A stretch of DNA of 64,000 nucleotides from Dokdonella_A sp014338185. GTDB lineage: Bacteria > Pseudomonadota > Gammaproteobacteria > Xanthomonadales > Rhodanobacteraceae. The notes under the pieces are model-generated. The model searched no databases. It was not told the origin of the DNA and worked only from the letters and a program-made list of their open reading frames with translations. The stretch lies in assembly GCA_030263295.1 (NCBI GenBank), contig SZOS01000001.1:200707-264706 (forward strand), in the 5' to 3' direction. Below are positions 45,429-54,584 of this stretch, in pieces. The first letter of the stretch is position 1; every line of letters begins with the position of its first letter. Position numbers and translations under genes: made by a program.

Positions 45429-46733
45429 ATGTTTGCCTACTACCTGCAACTGGGCCTGCGCAGTCTCAAGCGCAACCCGATCCTGACCGCGCTCATGGTG
45501 GTCGGCATTGCGCTGGGCATCGCCGCAAGCATGACCACGCTCACGGTGATGCACCTCATGGGCAGTGATCCGATCCCGTGGAAGAGCGACAAGCTGCATT
45601 ACGTGCAGCTCGACAACTGGAGTCCTGATCAACCCTACAACGACGATGGCAGTCCACCCGATCAGGTGACCTACCGCGATGCAGTCGCGCTGATGGCGGC
45701 AGCCCGGGCCGACCGCCAGGTGGCGATGTTCAAACTGGCACTGCCGATCCAGCCGACCAACCCCGAGCTCAAGCCGTTTCGTGCGCTCGTGCGCGTGGCC
45801 GGGGCCGACTTCTTCCCGATGTTCGAGCCGCCATTTCAGTACGGCAGCGGCTGGGATCGGCGCCAGGACGGTGAGCACGCGCGCGTGGTGGTGCTGGGCA
45901 AGGCGATCAACGAAAAGCTCTTTGGTGGCCAGGACAGCGTGGGCAAGACCGTGCGCATGGATGGCGTCGACTACACCGTGACCGGCGTGCTCGATGACTG
46001 GCACCTGCGCGCGAAGTACTACGACCTCACGGGTGGCGCCTTCACCGATCCTGACGAGTTGTACATGCCCTTCACCACTGGCATCGACCTCAAGCAGCGG
46101 GCCAGCGGCAACAACAGCTGCTGGAGTGCGCCGGCTTCAGGCTGGGAGGCGTACCTGGACTCCGATTGCGTATGGATCCAGATGTGGGCGGAGCTGGACT
46201 CGCCGGCTCGGTTGGCCGAGTTCAAGGCCTTTCTGGACAGCTACGTCAACGAGCAGAAGAAGCTGGGCCGCTTCCCGCGCCCGCTCAACAACCGCCTGCT
46301 CGACGTCAATGAATGGATGGCCGACCAGCGCGTGGTGTCGCGTGACGTGCAGGTGCAGACCGGGCTCGGTTTTGCCTTCCTGCTGGTGTGCCTGGTCAAC
46401 ACCATCGGCCTGCTGCTGGCCAAGTTCACGCGCAAGGCGGGCGAGATCGGGCTGCGGCGCGCGCTCGGCGCGAGCCGGCGTGAGGTGTTCACGCAATTCC
46501 TGGTCGAGTCGGGCGTGATCGGCATCAGCGGCGGCGTGCTGGGCCTGGCGTTGACCGCGCTGGGCCTGCTTGCGGTGCGCGCGCTGTACAGCGAGTACCA
46601 GACGGTGGCAGCACTCGACTGGATGATGGTGGCCGCCACCATCGTGCTGTCGATCGTGGCGGCGCTGCTCGCGGGCCTGTATCCGACCTGGCGCGCCTGT
46701 CGCGTGCAGCCGGCCGCGCAACTGAAGATCTGA
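45429..46733 (+). CDS. FtsX/MacB-type ABC permease, first subunit
   Basis: A 434-residue permease with one N-terminal span (about 20-42, PILTALMVVGIALGIAASMTT), a large periplasmic domain (about 50-310) with the MacB_PCD pattern (GADFFPMFEPPFQYGSGW, VVVLGKAINEKLFGG, VGKTVRMDG), and three C-terminal spans (LGFAFLLVCLVNTIGLLLAKF, VIGISGGVLGLALTALGLLAV, MVAATIVLSIVAALLAGLYP). RKAGEIGLRRALGASRREVF is the FtsX coupling-helix signature. It pairs with the next gene as a heterodimeric permease. Start is 10 bases after the ATPase stop. Confidence 0.88.
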   Translation: MFAYYLQLGLRSLKRNPILTALMVVGIALGIAASMTTLTVMHLMGSDPIPWKSDKLHYVQLDNWSPDQPYNDDGSPPDQVTYRDAVALMAAARADRQVAMFKLALPIQPTNPELKPFRALVRVAGADFFPMFEPPFQYGSGWDRRQDGEHARVVVLGKAINEKLFGGQDSVGKTVRMDGVDYTVTGVLDDWHLRAKYYDLTGGAFTDPDELYMPFTTGIDLKQRASGNNSCWSAPASGWEAYLDSDCVWIQMWAELDSPARLAEFKAFLDSYVNEQKKLGRFPRPLNNRLLDVNEWMADQRVVSRDVQVQTGLGFAFLLVCLVNTIGLLLAKFTRKAGEIGLRRALGASRREVFTQFLVESGVIGISGGVLGLALTALGLLAVRALYSEYQTVAALDWMMVAATIVLSIVAALLAGLYPTWRACRVQPAAQLKI

Positions 46734-46744
46734 GGAGGCACGTC

Positions 46745-47956
46745 ATGGAATTTCGCCCGATTCTCTCCGCGCTCATGCGCAACAAGGTGTCGATGGTCCT
46801 GATCGGCCTGCAGGTGGCCTTGACGCTGGCGATCGTGTGCAACGCGCTGTTCATCATCAGCGAGCGCCTGGATCGCATGCATCGTCCCAGCGGCATGAAC
46901 GAGACCGACACCTTCGTCTTCAACAGTACCGGCTTCGGTCAGGGCTACGACGTGCGCAGCGTGCAGCAGGCCGACCTGCAGCTGTTGCGCAGCCTGCCCG
47001 GCGTGGTCGATGCGACCAGCGTGATTTCGGTGCCGATGAGCCAGAGCGGCTGGTCGACCAGCGTGAACCTGCAGCCGAACCAGGCGACCGCGACCGCGGA
47101 CACGGCGCTGTACATGGTCGACTCGCACGGCCTGTCGACCTATGGGCTCAAGCTGGTGGAGGGGCGCAACTTCACGCCCGCGGAAATCGGCTTCCGCACG
47201 GTGAACGACCGCGCTGCGCCGCCCAGCGTGATCCTGACGCGCGCGCTCGCCGACCGGCTGTTCCCGCAGGGCGGCGCGCTGGGCAAGCAGGTCTACTACG
47301 ACAATGGCAGCACGCCCACCACGATCATCGGCATCGTCGAGCGCATGCAGACGCCGTGGCTGGATTCGGACTACATCGAGAACTCGAGCCTGATGCCCGC
47401 CTACCTGCCGTATGGCAACACCACGCCCTATCTCGTGCGCGCCGAGCCCGGACGCCGCGATGAGGTGATGAAGGAAGTCGAGCAGCGGATGATCCAGGCC
47501 AATCCGAGCCGCGTCATCGGCCGCATGCGCTCGATCGAGCAGGTGCGCGCGGTGAGCTATGCGGGTGACCGCGCGATGGCCATCATCCTCGGCGCGGTGA
47601 TCTTCGCGCTGCTGGCGATCACCGCGCTCGGTATCGTGGGCATGGCCAGCTTCTGGGTGGCGCAGCGCACGCGCCAGATCGGCACGCGGCGCGCGCTCGG
47701 GGCCACGCGGTTCGACATCCTGCGCTACTTCCATACCGAGAACTTCATCATCACCACGCTCGGCCTGCTGTTGGGCGGCGTGCTCGCCTACGCGCTGAGC
47801 CTGTGGTTGATGCAGCAGTACCAGGCACCGCGCCTGCCCTGGTACTACGTGCCGGTGGGATTCGTGTGCCTGTGGGCGCTGGGCCAGCTGGCCGTGCTCG
47901 GTCCGGCGCTGCGCGCCTCGCGCGTGCCCCCCGCGCTGGCCACGCGCAGCGTCTGA
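46745..47956 (+). CDS. FtsX/MacB-type ABC permease, second subunit
   Basis: A 403-residue paralog of the preceding permease: N-terminal span (about 16-38), periplasmic domain (about 45-270, with VVDATSVISVPMSQSGWSTSV, TYGLKLVEGRNFTPAEIG, LFPQGGALGKQVYY), and three spans at the end. The coupling segment is RQIGTRRALGATRFDILRYF. As in the partner, the periplasmic part probably meets substrate and adaptor. The substrate is not evident; related exporters move peptides, lipids or antibiotics. It is followed after 93 bases by the response regulator gene. Confidence 0.88.
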   Translation: MEFRPILSALMRNKVSMVLIGLQVALTLAIVCNALFIISERLDRMHRPSGMNETDTFVFNSTGFGQGYDVRSVQQADLQLLRSLPGVVDATSVISVPMSQSGWSTSVNLQPNQATATADTALYMVDSHGLSTYGLKLVEGRNFTPAEIGFRTVNDRAAPPSVILTRALADRLFPQGGALGKQVYYDNGSTPTTIIGIVERMQTPWLDSDYIENSSLMPAYLPYGNTTPYLVRAEPGRRDEVMKEVEQRMIQANPSRVIGRMRSIEQVRAVSYAGDRAMAIILGAVIFALLAITALGIVGMASFWVAQRTRQIGTRRALGATRFDILRYFHTENFIITTLGLLLGGVLAYALSLWLMQQYQAPRLPWYYVPVGFVCLWALGQLAVLGPALRASRVPPALATRSV

Positions 47957-48049
47957 ACCGGCCCCGCATTTGGATACACTCAACGCAACCCTGGCGCGCG
48001 CACCCGCATCCAAGGGTGGATGCGCGCCCAGCCAGCCAGGAACCGTGAC

Positions 48050-49399
48050 ATGCGCACCGTACTGGTGATCGACGACAACCCTGCCGTGGGCACCGCGCTC
48101 GACCTGTTGTTCGGCCTGCGCGAGATCCGCACCCTGCATGCCGCCACGCCCGCGGACGGCCTGGCGCTGCTCGCGCGCGAGCGCGTCGACCTGGTGGTGC
48201 AGGACATGAACTTCAGCGCCGACACCACCTCGGGCGAAGAGGGCGTGGCGCTGTTCCGCGCCCTGCGCGCCAAGTACGCGGACTTGCCGATCGTCCTGCT
48301 CACGGCGTGGACGCGCCTGGAAACCGCGGTCGAGCTGGTCAAGGCCGGCGCTGCCGACTACCTGTCCAAGCCGTGGGACGACCACAAGCTGGTGGCCACG
48401 GTCGAGAACCTGCTGGAGCTGGCGGAGGCCACCCGCGAGGTCGCGCGGTTTCGCGACGAGCGCCGTCGCCGGCGCAAGGCGCTGGCCGACCAGTACGACC
48501 TGCGCGGACTGGTGTTCGCCTCGGCGGCGACCGAGCGCGTGGTCGAGCTGGCCTGCCAGGTCGCGCGCGCCGATGTGCCCGTGCTCATCACCGGACCCAA
48601 CGGCGCGGGCAAGGAGCGCATCGCCGAGATCGTGCAGGCGAACTCGGCGTTCCGCAGCGGGCCGTTCGTGACCGTCAACTGCGGCGCGTTGCCGTCGGAA
48701 CTGATCGAGGCCGAATTGTTCGGCGCCGAGCCGGGCGCCTACACCGGCGCCGCCAGCAAGGCGCGCGAGGGGCGCTTCGAGATGGCCGACGGGGGCACCC
48801 TGTTCCTCGACGAGATCGGCAACCTGCCGCTGGCCGGCCAGGCCAAGCTGCTGCGCGTGCTCGAAAGCGGCCAGTTCGAGCGCTTGGGTTCGAGCAGGAC
48901 GCGCACCGTCAAGGTGCGCGTGATCAGCGCCACCAATGCCGACCTGCCCGCGTTGATCCGTGATGGCAGGTTCCGCGAGGACCTGTATTACCGCCTCAAC
49001 GTCATCGAGCTGCGACTGCCCCCGCTGGCCGAGCGCGGTGACGACGTGTTGCCGCTGGCTGAGCATTTCCTCGCGGGCGCCGCGCGCCTGGATGCGGGCG
49101 CACGCGCGGCGCTGCTCGCGCACGCGTGGCCCGGCAACGTGCGCGAGCTCAAGAACGCGATCCAGCGCGCGCAATTGCTGTGCAGCGAGGGCGTGATCAG
49201 CGCGCGTGACCTCGGCCTCACGCTCGCGCGCGCCAGCGCCGTGCGTGGCGGCCCCGAGGCCGAGCCCGATCGCGCGATGATCGAGACCGCACTCAAGAAT
49301 GCGCGCGGCGTGATCAGCCAGGCCGCGAGCGAGCTTGGCCTGTCGCGGCAGGCGCTGTACCGGCGCATGGAGAAGGCGGGCCTGCGGGGTGAGGGTTGA
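48050..49399 (+). CDS. sigma-54-dependent response regulator
   Basis: A 449-residue NtrC-type activator. Receiver domain 1-125 (VLVIDDNPAVG, phosphoacceptor Asp52 in VVQDMNF, LLTAWTR, SKPW); AAA+ domain about 150-375 with Walker A GPNGAGKE (about 182-189), sigma-54 contact loop GAYTGA (about 230-235; GAFTGA is usual), Walker B GGTLFLDEIGNL, and R-finger ERGDDVLPLAEHF; Fis-type helix-turn-helix at the end (SQAASELGLSRQALYRRMEKAGL). It sits behind the exporter genes, whose operon begins with a sigma-54 promoter and a palindrome, so it most likely activates its own operon. Confidence 0.92.
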   Translation: MRTVLVIDDNPAVGTALDLLFGLREIRTLHAATPADGLALLARERVDLVVQDMNFSADTTSGEEGVALFRALRAKYADLPIVLLTAWTRLETAVELVKAGAADYLSKPWDDHKLVATVENLLELAEATREVARFRDERRRRRKALADQYDLRGLVFASAATERVVELACQVARADVPVLITGPNGAGKERIAEIVQANSAFRSGPFVTVNCGALPSELIEAELFGAEPGAYTGAASKAREGRFEMADGGTLFLDEIGNLPLAGQAKLLRVLESGQFERLGSSRTRTVKVRVISATNADLPALIRDGRFREDLYYRLNVIELRLPPLAERGDDVLPLAEHFLAGAARLDAGARAALLAHAWPGNVRELKNAIQRAQLLCSEGVISARDLGLTLARASAVRGGPEAEPDRAMIETALKNARGVISQAASELGLSRQALYRRMEKAGLRGEG

Positions 49400-49458
49400 C
49401 TGGCGCGGCGCCCATGTTCGCGGCATCGTGCTGACCTGGCCGTTGCCGGCGACCCGCC

Positions 49459-50778
49459 ATGCGCCTGATCTCACTCGAAGGAAAGCTCGCCGCGGCGCTG
49501 TTCACGGCCAGCCTCGCCGGCGCCTTGCTCACGGCCTTGCTGCTGCACTGGCTCGCGGCGCCGTGGTTGGCCGCGAGCGTGGGCGTGCTGCTGCTGGCGC
49601 TGCCGATGATCGCGCTCGCGCGCGTGCTGGCGCAGCCGGTGGCGGCCCTGATCCGCGCGCTGGCCGGCAGCGTGAGTGCGTTTCGCGACGGCGACTTCAG
49701 CTTTTCGATCGTGGCGCGGCGTGGCGACGAAATGGGCGATCTGGTGGCGGCGCACAACGAGCTGGGCAGCGTGCTGCGCGAGCAGCGCCAGCACCTGTTC
49801 CAGCGCGAGCTGCTGCTCGACACCGTGGTGCAGAACACGCCGACCGCGCTGGTGCTGATCGAACCCGGTGGCCACGTGGTCTATGCAAACCTTGCGGCGC
49901 GACACCTGCTGCATGCGGGGCGGTCGCTGCAGGGACGCTTGTTCAGCGACATCCTCGCCTCCGCGCCCAACGCCCTGGCGCAAGCGGTGGCGGCGGGCGG
50001 CGATGGCCTGTTCGGAATCGAGTTCGACGGCGAGGAGGAGACCTTCCACCTGTCGCAGCGCAGCTTCAAGCTACAGGGGCGCGCGCACCGGCTGGTGCAA
50101 CTGCGGCGGCTTACGCGTGAGCTGGCCCGCCAGGAAGTGGCGACCTGGAAGAAGGTGATCCGCGTCATCAGCCACGAGCTCAACAACTCGCTCGGGCCGA
50201 TCCGCTCGCTCGCGCATTCGGGGCGCGCCCTCGCGCAGCGCGGCGACGTGGCGCGGCTCACCACCGTGTTCGACACGGTGGCCGAGCGCACGCACCATCT
50301 GGAAGGCTTCATCCAGGGCTACGCGCGTTTTGCGCGGCTGCCACAGCCACAGCCGCAGGCGCTGGAGTGGGCGCCGTGGCTGGCGGCGCTGGCGCGGCAC
50401 TACCCATTCAAGTTGCGCGGCCAGCCGCCCGCGCAGCCGGGCATGTTCGATCGTGCCCAGCTCGAGCAGGCCCTGCTCAACCTGCTCAAGAACGCCCACG
50501 AGGCGGGCGGCGACACCGGCCAGGTCGAACTCGACGTGGCGCAGGGTCCGGGCGGCCTGCGCATCGCGGTGGCCGATCGCGGCTGCGGAATGAGCGACAG
50601 CGTGCTCGCCCACGCGCTGTTGCCGTTCTACTCGACCAAGCGCAGCGGATCCGGGCTCGGGCTCGCGCTGGTGCGCGAGATCGTCGAGGCCCATGGCGGG
50701 CGCGTGCAGCTGGCCAACCGCCGCAGCGGCGGCCTGCGCGTGACGCTGTGGTTGCCGCAGCCGTCCGCGACGGCCTGA
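49459..50778 (+). CDS. sensor histidine kinase of the exporter circuit
   Basis: A 439-residue membrane kinase. Two adjacent spans near the N-terminus (about 10-30 and 37-58) with almost no periplasmic loop, a HAMP-like segment, a PAS domain (about 110-225, LLLDTVVQNTPTALVLIEPGGHVVYANLAARHLL), H-box VISHELNNSLGPIRSL with His239, N-box LLNLLKNAHEAGG, G1 VADRGCGM and G2 GSGLGLALVREIV. The 'ELNNSL' H-box is typical of NtrY-like kinases that partner sigma-54 regulators. The missing periplasmic domain suggests it senses from within the membrane or cytosol. It is the last gene of the operon. Confidence 0.9.
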   Translation: MRLISLEGKLAAALFTASLAGALLTALLLHWLAAPWLAASVGVLLLALPMIALARVLAQPVAALIRALAGSVSAFRDGDFSFSIVARRGDEMGDLVAAHNELGSVLREQRQHLFQRELLLDTVVQNTPTALVLIEPGGHVVYANLAARHLLHAGRSLQGRLFSDILASAPNALAQAVAAGGDGLFGIEFDGEEETFHLSQRSFKLQGRAHRLVQLRRLTRELARQEVATWKKVIRVISHELNNSLGPIRSLAHSGRALAQRGDVARLTTVFDTVAERTHHLEGFIQGYARFARLPQPQPQALEWAPWLAALARHYPFKLRGQPPAQPGMFDRAQLEQALLNLLKNAHEAGGDTGQVELDVAQGPGGLRIAVADRGCGMSDSVLAHALLPFYSTKRSGSGLGLALVREIVEAHGGRVQLANRRSGGLRVTLWLPQPSATA

Positions 50779-50847
50779 GCGCGGGCCTGCCTGCGCGGGG
50801 CGCCCACAGCCTATACTCGCTCCCTCAGCCCCAGTGGAGTACCCGCC

Positions 50848-51810
50848 GTGACCGGATTCGTCGCACTCGTCGTCTTTGTCGTCGCGATCATCCTGCTGTC
50901 CAAGCTCGTGCGTATCGTGCCGCAGGGCTACGAGTGGACGGTCGAGCGCTGGGGCAAGTACACGCACACGCTCACGCCGGGATTCCACGTGCTGATCCCG
51001 ATCGTGCAGACGGTCGGGCGCAAGATGAACATGATGGAGCAGGTGCTGGAGGTGCCGTCGCAGGACGTCATCACCAAGGACAACGCGGTGGTGCGCGTCG
51101 ATGGCGTGGTGTTCTACCAGGTGCTCGACGCGGCCAAGGCCGCCTACGAGGTCGCCAACCTCGAAGTCGCCGTGATCAACCTCGTGATGACCAACATCCG
51201 CACCGTGCTCGGCAGCCTCGACCTGGATGAGTCGCTGTCCAAGCGCGACCAGATCAACGCGGCGCTGCTCAAGGTGGTCGACGAGGCGACCCACCCATGG
51301 GGCCTCAAGGTGACGCGCATCGAGCTCAAGGACATCCAGCCGCCGCGTGACCTCGTGGATTCGATGGCGCGGCAGATGAAGGCCGAGCGCGAGAAGCGCG
51401 CCAACATCCTCGAAGCCGAAGGCCTGCGCCAGGCGGCCATCCTCAAGGCCGACGGCGAGAAGCAGTCGGTGATCCTCGCCGCCGAAGGCCAGAAGGAGGC
51501 CGCTTTCCGCGAGGCCGAGGCGCGCGAGCGGCTGGCTGCGGCCGAGGCCAAGGCCACCGAGGTGGTCTCGGCCGCGATCGCGAGCGGCGACGTCAACGCG
51601 CTCAACTATTTCGTCGCCAACAAGTATGTGGAGGCGCTCAAGGCGATGGCCGATTCGCCCAACCAGAAGATGCTGCTGCTGCCGGTGGAGGCGACCGGCG
51701 TGATCGGGTCGCTGGCCGGCATTGCCGAGCTGGCCAAGGAAGCGCTCAGCGCGCAGGGCGACAAGCGCGCCGCCGCGCCGCGCAATCCGCCGCCGTTGCC
51801 GCCGCGCTGA
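50848..51810 (+). CDS. SPFH/band-7 protein (QmcA-like stomatin)
   Basis: A 320-residue paraslipin: N-terminal membrane anchor (1-22), band-7 domain (about 25-190, VPQGYEWTVERWGKYTHTLTPGFHVLIP, ITKDNAVVRVDGVVFYQV, MTNIRTVLGSLDLDESLSKRD), then a helical stretch rich in Ala/Glu/Lys (about 185-240, KADGEKQSVILAAEGQKEAA). It starts with GTG behind GGAG. Together with the NfeD gene downstream it makes the usual membrane-microdomain pair; such pairs scaffold membrane proteases. Confidence 0.93.
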   Translation: MTGFVALVVFVVAIILLSKLVRIVPQGYEWTVERWGKYTHTLTPGFHVLIPIVQTVGRKMNMMEQVLEVPSQDVITKDNAVVRVDGVVFYQVLDAAKAAYEVANLEVAVINLVMTNIRTVLGSLDLDESLSKRDQINAALLKVVDEATHPWGLKVTRIELKDIQPPRDLVDSMARQMKAEREKRANILEAEGLRQAAILKADGEKQSVILAAEGQKEAAFREAEARERLAAAEAKATEVVSAAIASGDVNALNYFVANKYVEALKAMADSPNQKMLLLPVEATGVIGSLAGIAELAKEALSAQGDKRAAAPRNPPPLPPR

Positions 51811-51843
51811 CCCAGCGCGCCCGCATCCTTCCGGGGACATCAC

Positions 51844-52299
51844 ATGAACGGACTGCTTGGACATTACGGCTGGTGGTTGCTGGCGCTGGCGCTGATCGGC
51901 GTGGAAATGATCGCGCCGGGCTACTTCATGCTGTGGATCGGCATCGCCGCCGCGGCGATGGGGGTGGTGACGTGGCTGGCACCCACCATGCCCGCGCTGC
52001 TGCAGGCAGTGCTGTTCGCGGCCTTCGGCGTGGCCGCGTGCCTGCTGTACTGGAAATACCTCCGCCCGCTCGCGGAGCGGCGCAACGACCAGCCGCTGCT
52101 CAACCGTCGCGGCGATCGCATGATCGGCCGCCAGGTAATCGTGAGCGAGGCGTTCGTCAACGGCCGCGGCAAGGTCAAGGTCGGCGACGGCGAGTGGCTC
52201 GCCGAAGGCGGCGAGGAGGTCGCGGTCGGCACCACGGTCGAGGTGGTGGCGCTGCGTGGCACCACGCTGGTGGTGCGCACGGTGCACGATCCGGCCTGA
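51844..52299 (+). CDS. NfeD-like membrane protein
   Basis: A 151-residue NfeD-family protein: three close membrane spans in the first 75 residues (WWLLALALIGVEMIAPGYFMLWIGIAAAAMGVV... LLQAVLFAAFGVAACLLYW) and a C-terminal OB-fold (about 95-151, IGRQVIVSEAFVNGRGKVKVGDGEWLAEG). It acts with the SPFH protein encoded 33 bases upstream. This is the short form without the ClpP-like protease domain. Confidence 0.92.
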   Translation: MNGLLGHYGWWLLALALIGVEMIAPGYFMLWIGIAAAAMGVVTWLAPTMPALLQAVLFAAFGVAACLLYWKYLRPLAERRNDQPLLNRRGDRMIGRQVIVSEAFVNGRGKVKVGDGEWLAEGGEEVAVGTTVEVVALRGTTLVVRTVHDPA

Positions 52300-52392
52300 G
52301 CGCATCCACGCCCGGGCCGCGCGCGCCCGGCGCAGACAAGGCGGGCCGGATGCCGCGATAATGCGCGGCCCACTTCCCCAGGTCGCAGGCCC

Positions 52393-53478
<1,086 letters not shown>

Positions 53479-53491
53479 TGCGGGCCGCGGC

Positions 53492-53519
53492 TTGGCGTTT
53501 GTCGGCGGCGATGTAGAAT
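53492..53519 (+). promoter_or_regulatory. sigma-70-like promoter of gcvH
   Basis: TTGGCG, 16 bases, TAGAAT, about 52 bases before the gcvH ATG, so gcvH can be transcribed on its own as well as from gcvT. Confidence 0.5.
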
Positions 53520-53571
53520 CCCTTGCGCTGCCAGCGCTGTCTTCCACCTTCATCCGATCAGGACCCGTGCC

Positions 53572-53970
53572 ATGCAAGAGATTCCCGGCGATCTGAAGTT
53601 CAACAAGTCCCACGAATGGGCGCGCGTGGAAGACGCGGGCACGGTGACGGTTGGCATCTCCGACCATGCGCAGGGCGCGCTCGGCGACCTCGTCTACGTC
53701 GAGCTGCCCAGCGTGGGCGATACGGTCAAGGCCGGCAATGCCTGCGCGGTGGTCGAGTCGGTCAAGGCCGCTTCCGACATCTACGCGCCGGTGTCGGGTG
53801 AGGTGATCGCGATCAACGAAGCGCTCACCGACAAGCCCGAGACGATCAACGAGGATGCCTATGGCGACGGCTGGCTGTTCGTGATCAAGCCGGACAACTT
53901 GGCCGACGAGCTCGAGGAACTGCTCGATCCCGATGCCTACGCCGAGCTCATCGAGGGCGACGAATCCTGA
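53572..53970 (+). CDS. gcvH: glycine cleavage system H protein
   Basis: A 132-residue lipoyl carrier of the glycine cleavage complex. HEWARVEDAGTVTVGISDHAQGALGDLVYVELP is the standard front half; the lipoylated lysine is Lys65 in VESVKAASDIYAPVSGEV; it ends GWLFVIKPDN...LLDPDAYAELI. It carries the aminomethyl group between GcvP, GcvT and the lipoamide dehydrogenase. A strong terminator follows directly. Confidence 0.97.
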   Translation: MQEIPGDLKFNKSHEWARVEDAGTVTVGISDHAQGALGDLVYVELPSVGDTVKAGNACAVVESVKAASDIYAPVSGEVIAINEALTDKPETINEDAYGDGWLFVIKPDNLADELEELLDPDAYAELIEGDES

Positions 53971-53995
53971 GTCGCCGCGCGGGCATCGATACGGA

Positions 53996-54026
53996 ACAAG
54001 GGCGCTGCGGCGCCCTTGTTTTTTTG
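53996..54026 (+). terminator. rho-independent terminator of gcvH
   Basis: Perfect 10-bp stem ACAAGGGCGC/GCGCCCTTGT with a TGCG loop, followed by seven T. It is the clearest terminator in the window. Confidence 0.92.
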
Positions 54027-54399
54027 TACCGTGCAGCCATCGTGCGTGCGGGAGCGCGATCGCGACTGAAGGTCTGTGCACGCGCATGCGCAAGCGCGTG
54101 TCACGCCGGGTCCGGAGGGATCGATGCGCACCTCGCGCACGTGCCTTGGCGGGCTGCGCGTGGCGCACGCGAGGGCCGTCCGCGTCAGCCGCAGGCGGGG
54201 CGCGTCGGGTTCCGGGACAGGTGGCGTTTACATCGCCCGGCCGGTCTGGAGTCGCCCGCCCGCACGTGAAGTCGCGCTGTGCGCGCGCGGATGTCGCGGG
54301 GCGAATCGACGGAGGTTTCGTGCGCAGGTTGCGATGCGAAGGCGCAAAAAAGTGCTTGAATCAAGCGGTTTCGTGCGGGATTGCGCCATTTTGAGAAGA
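54027..54399. other. gene-free stretch upstream of the met boxes
   Basis: About 370 bases without a gene or RNA that I recognise on either strand. It separates the gcvH terminator from the met-box operator. Confidence 0.5.
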
Positions 54400-54415
54400 A
54401 GATGTCCAGACGTCT
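54400..54415 (+). promoter_or_regulatory. two tandem met boxes (MetJ operator)
   Basis: AGATGTCC-AGACGTCT: the second 8-mer equals the MetJ consensus met box exactly, the first matches six of eight, in the tandem 8-bp register MetJ needs. Flanks extend the second into a 14-bp palindrome TCCAGACGTCTGGA. It lies 185 bases ahead of the metJ-like gene and 108 before its best -35 box, so autoregulation is plausible but the site is further upstream than usual. Confidence 0.7.
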
Positions 54416-54523
54416 GGATGGCCATTTGATGATCACGGCCGTAGCAGCGGGCCGGCCTGTCGAGGGGTGTCCGGGGTGCCATGTGGGCGGTTTCAAAAGC
54501 TGTTGTTTCGCCTCACAAAATTG

Positions 54524-54552
54524 TTGACACGCGCACTTGACAGTAATAATTT
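54524..54552 (+). promoter_or_regulatory. sigma-70 promoter of the metJ-like gene
   Basis: TTGACA, 17 bases, TAATTT, in a locally AT-rich stretch; the ATG follows 32 bases later behind AAAAAGGAATC. Confidence 0.65.
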
Positions 54553-54584
54553 CTGCCGCGGCGTGACGGACAGAAAAAGGAATC

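Noticed and set aside
47975..48049. A separate sigma-54 promoter for the response regulator gene
   Set aside because: No GG-N10-GC pattern; only a loose TACACT is visible, so read-through from the operon promoter is assumed.
46241..49474. 1077-codon minus-strand open frame through the permease and regulator genes
   Set aside because: It covers four well-supported genes on the plus strand and has shadow-type composition.
52300..52392. A glycine riboswitch ahead of gcvT
   Set aside because: The gap is too short (93 bases) and lacks the paired aptamer motifs.
54027..54584. A small gene or SAM riboswitch ahead of metJ
   Set aside because: No SD plus conserved frame, and none of the SAM riboswitch cores; the met boxes explain the control.
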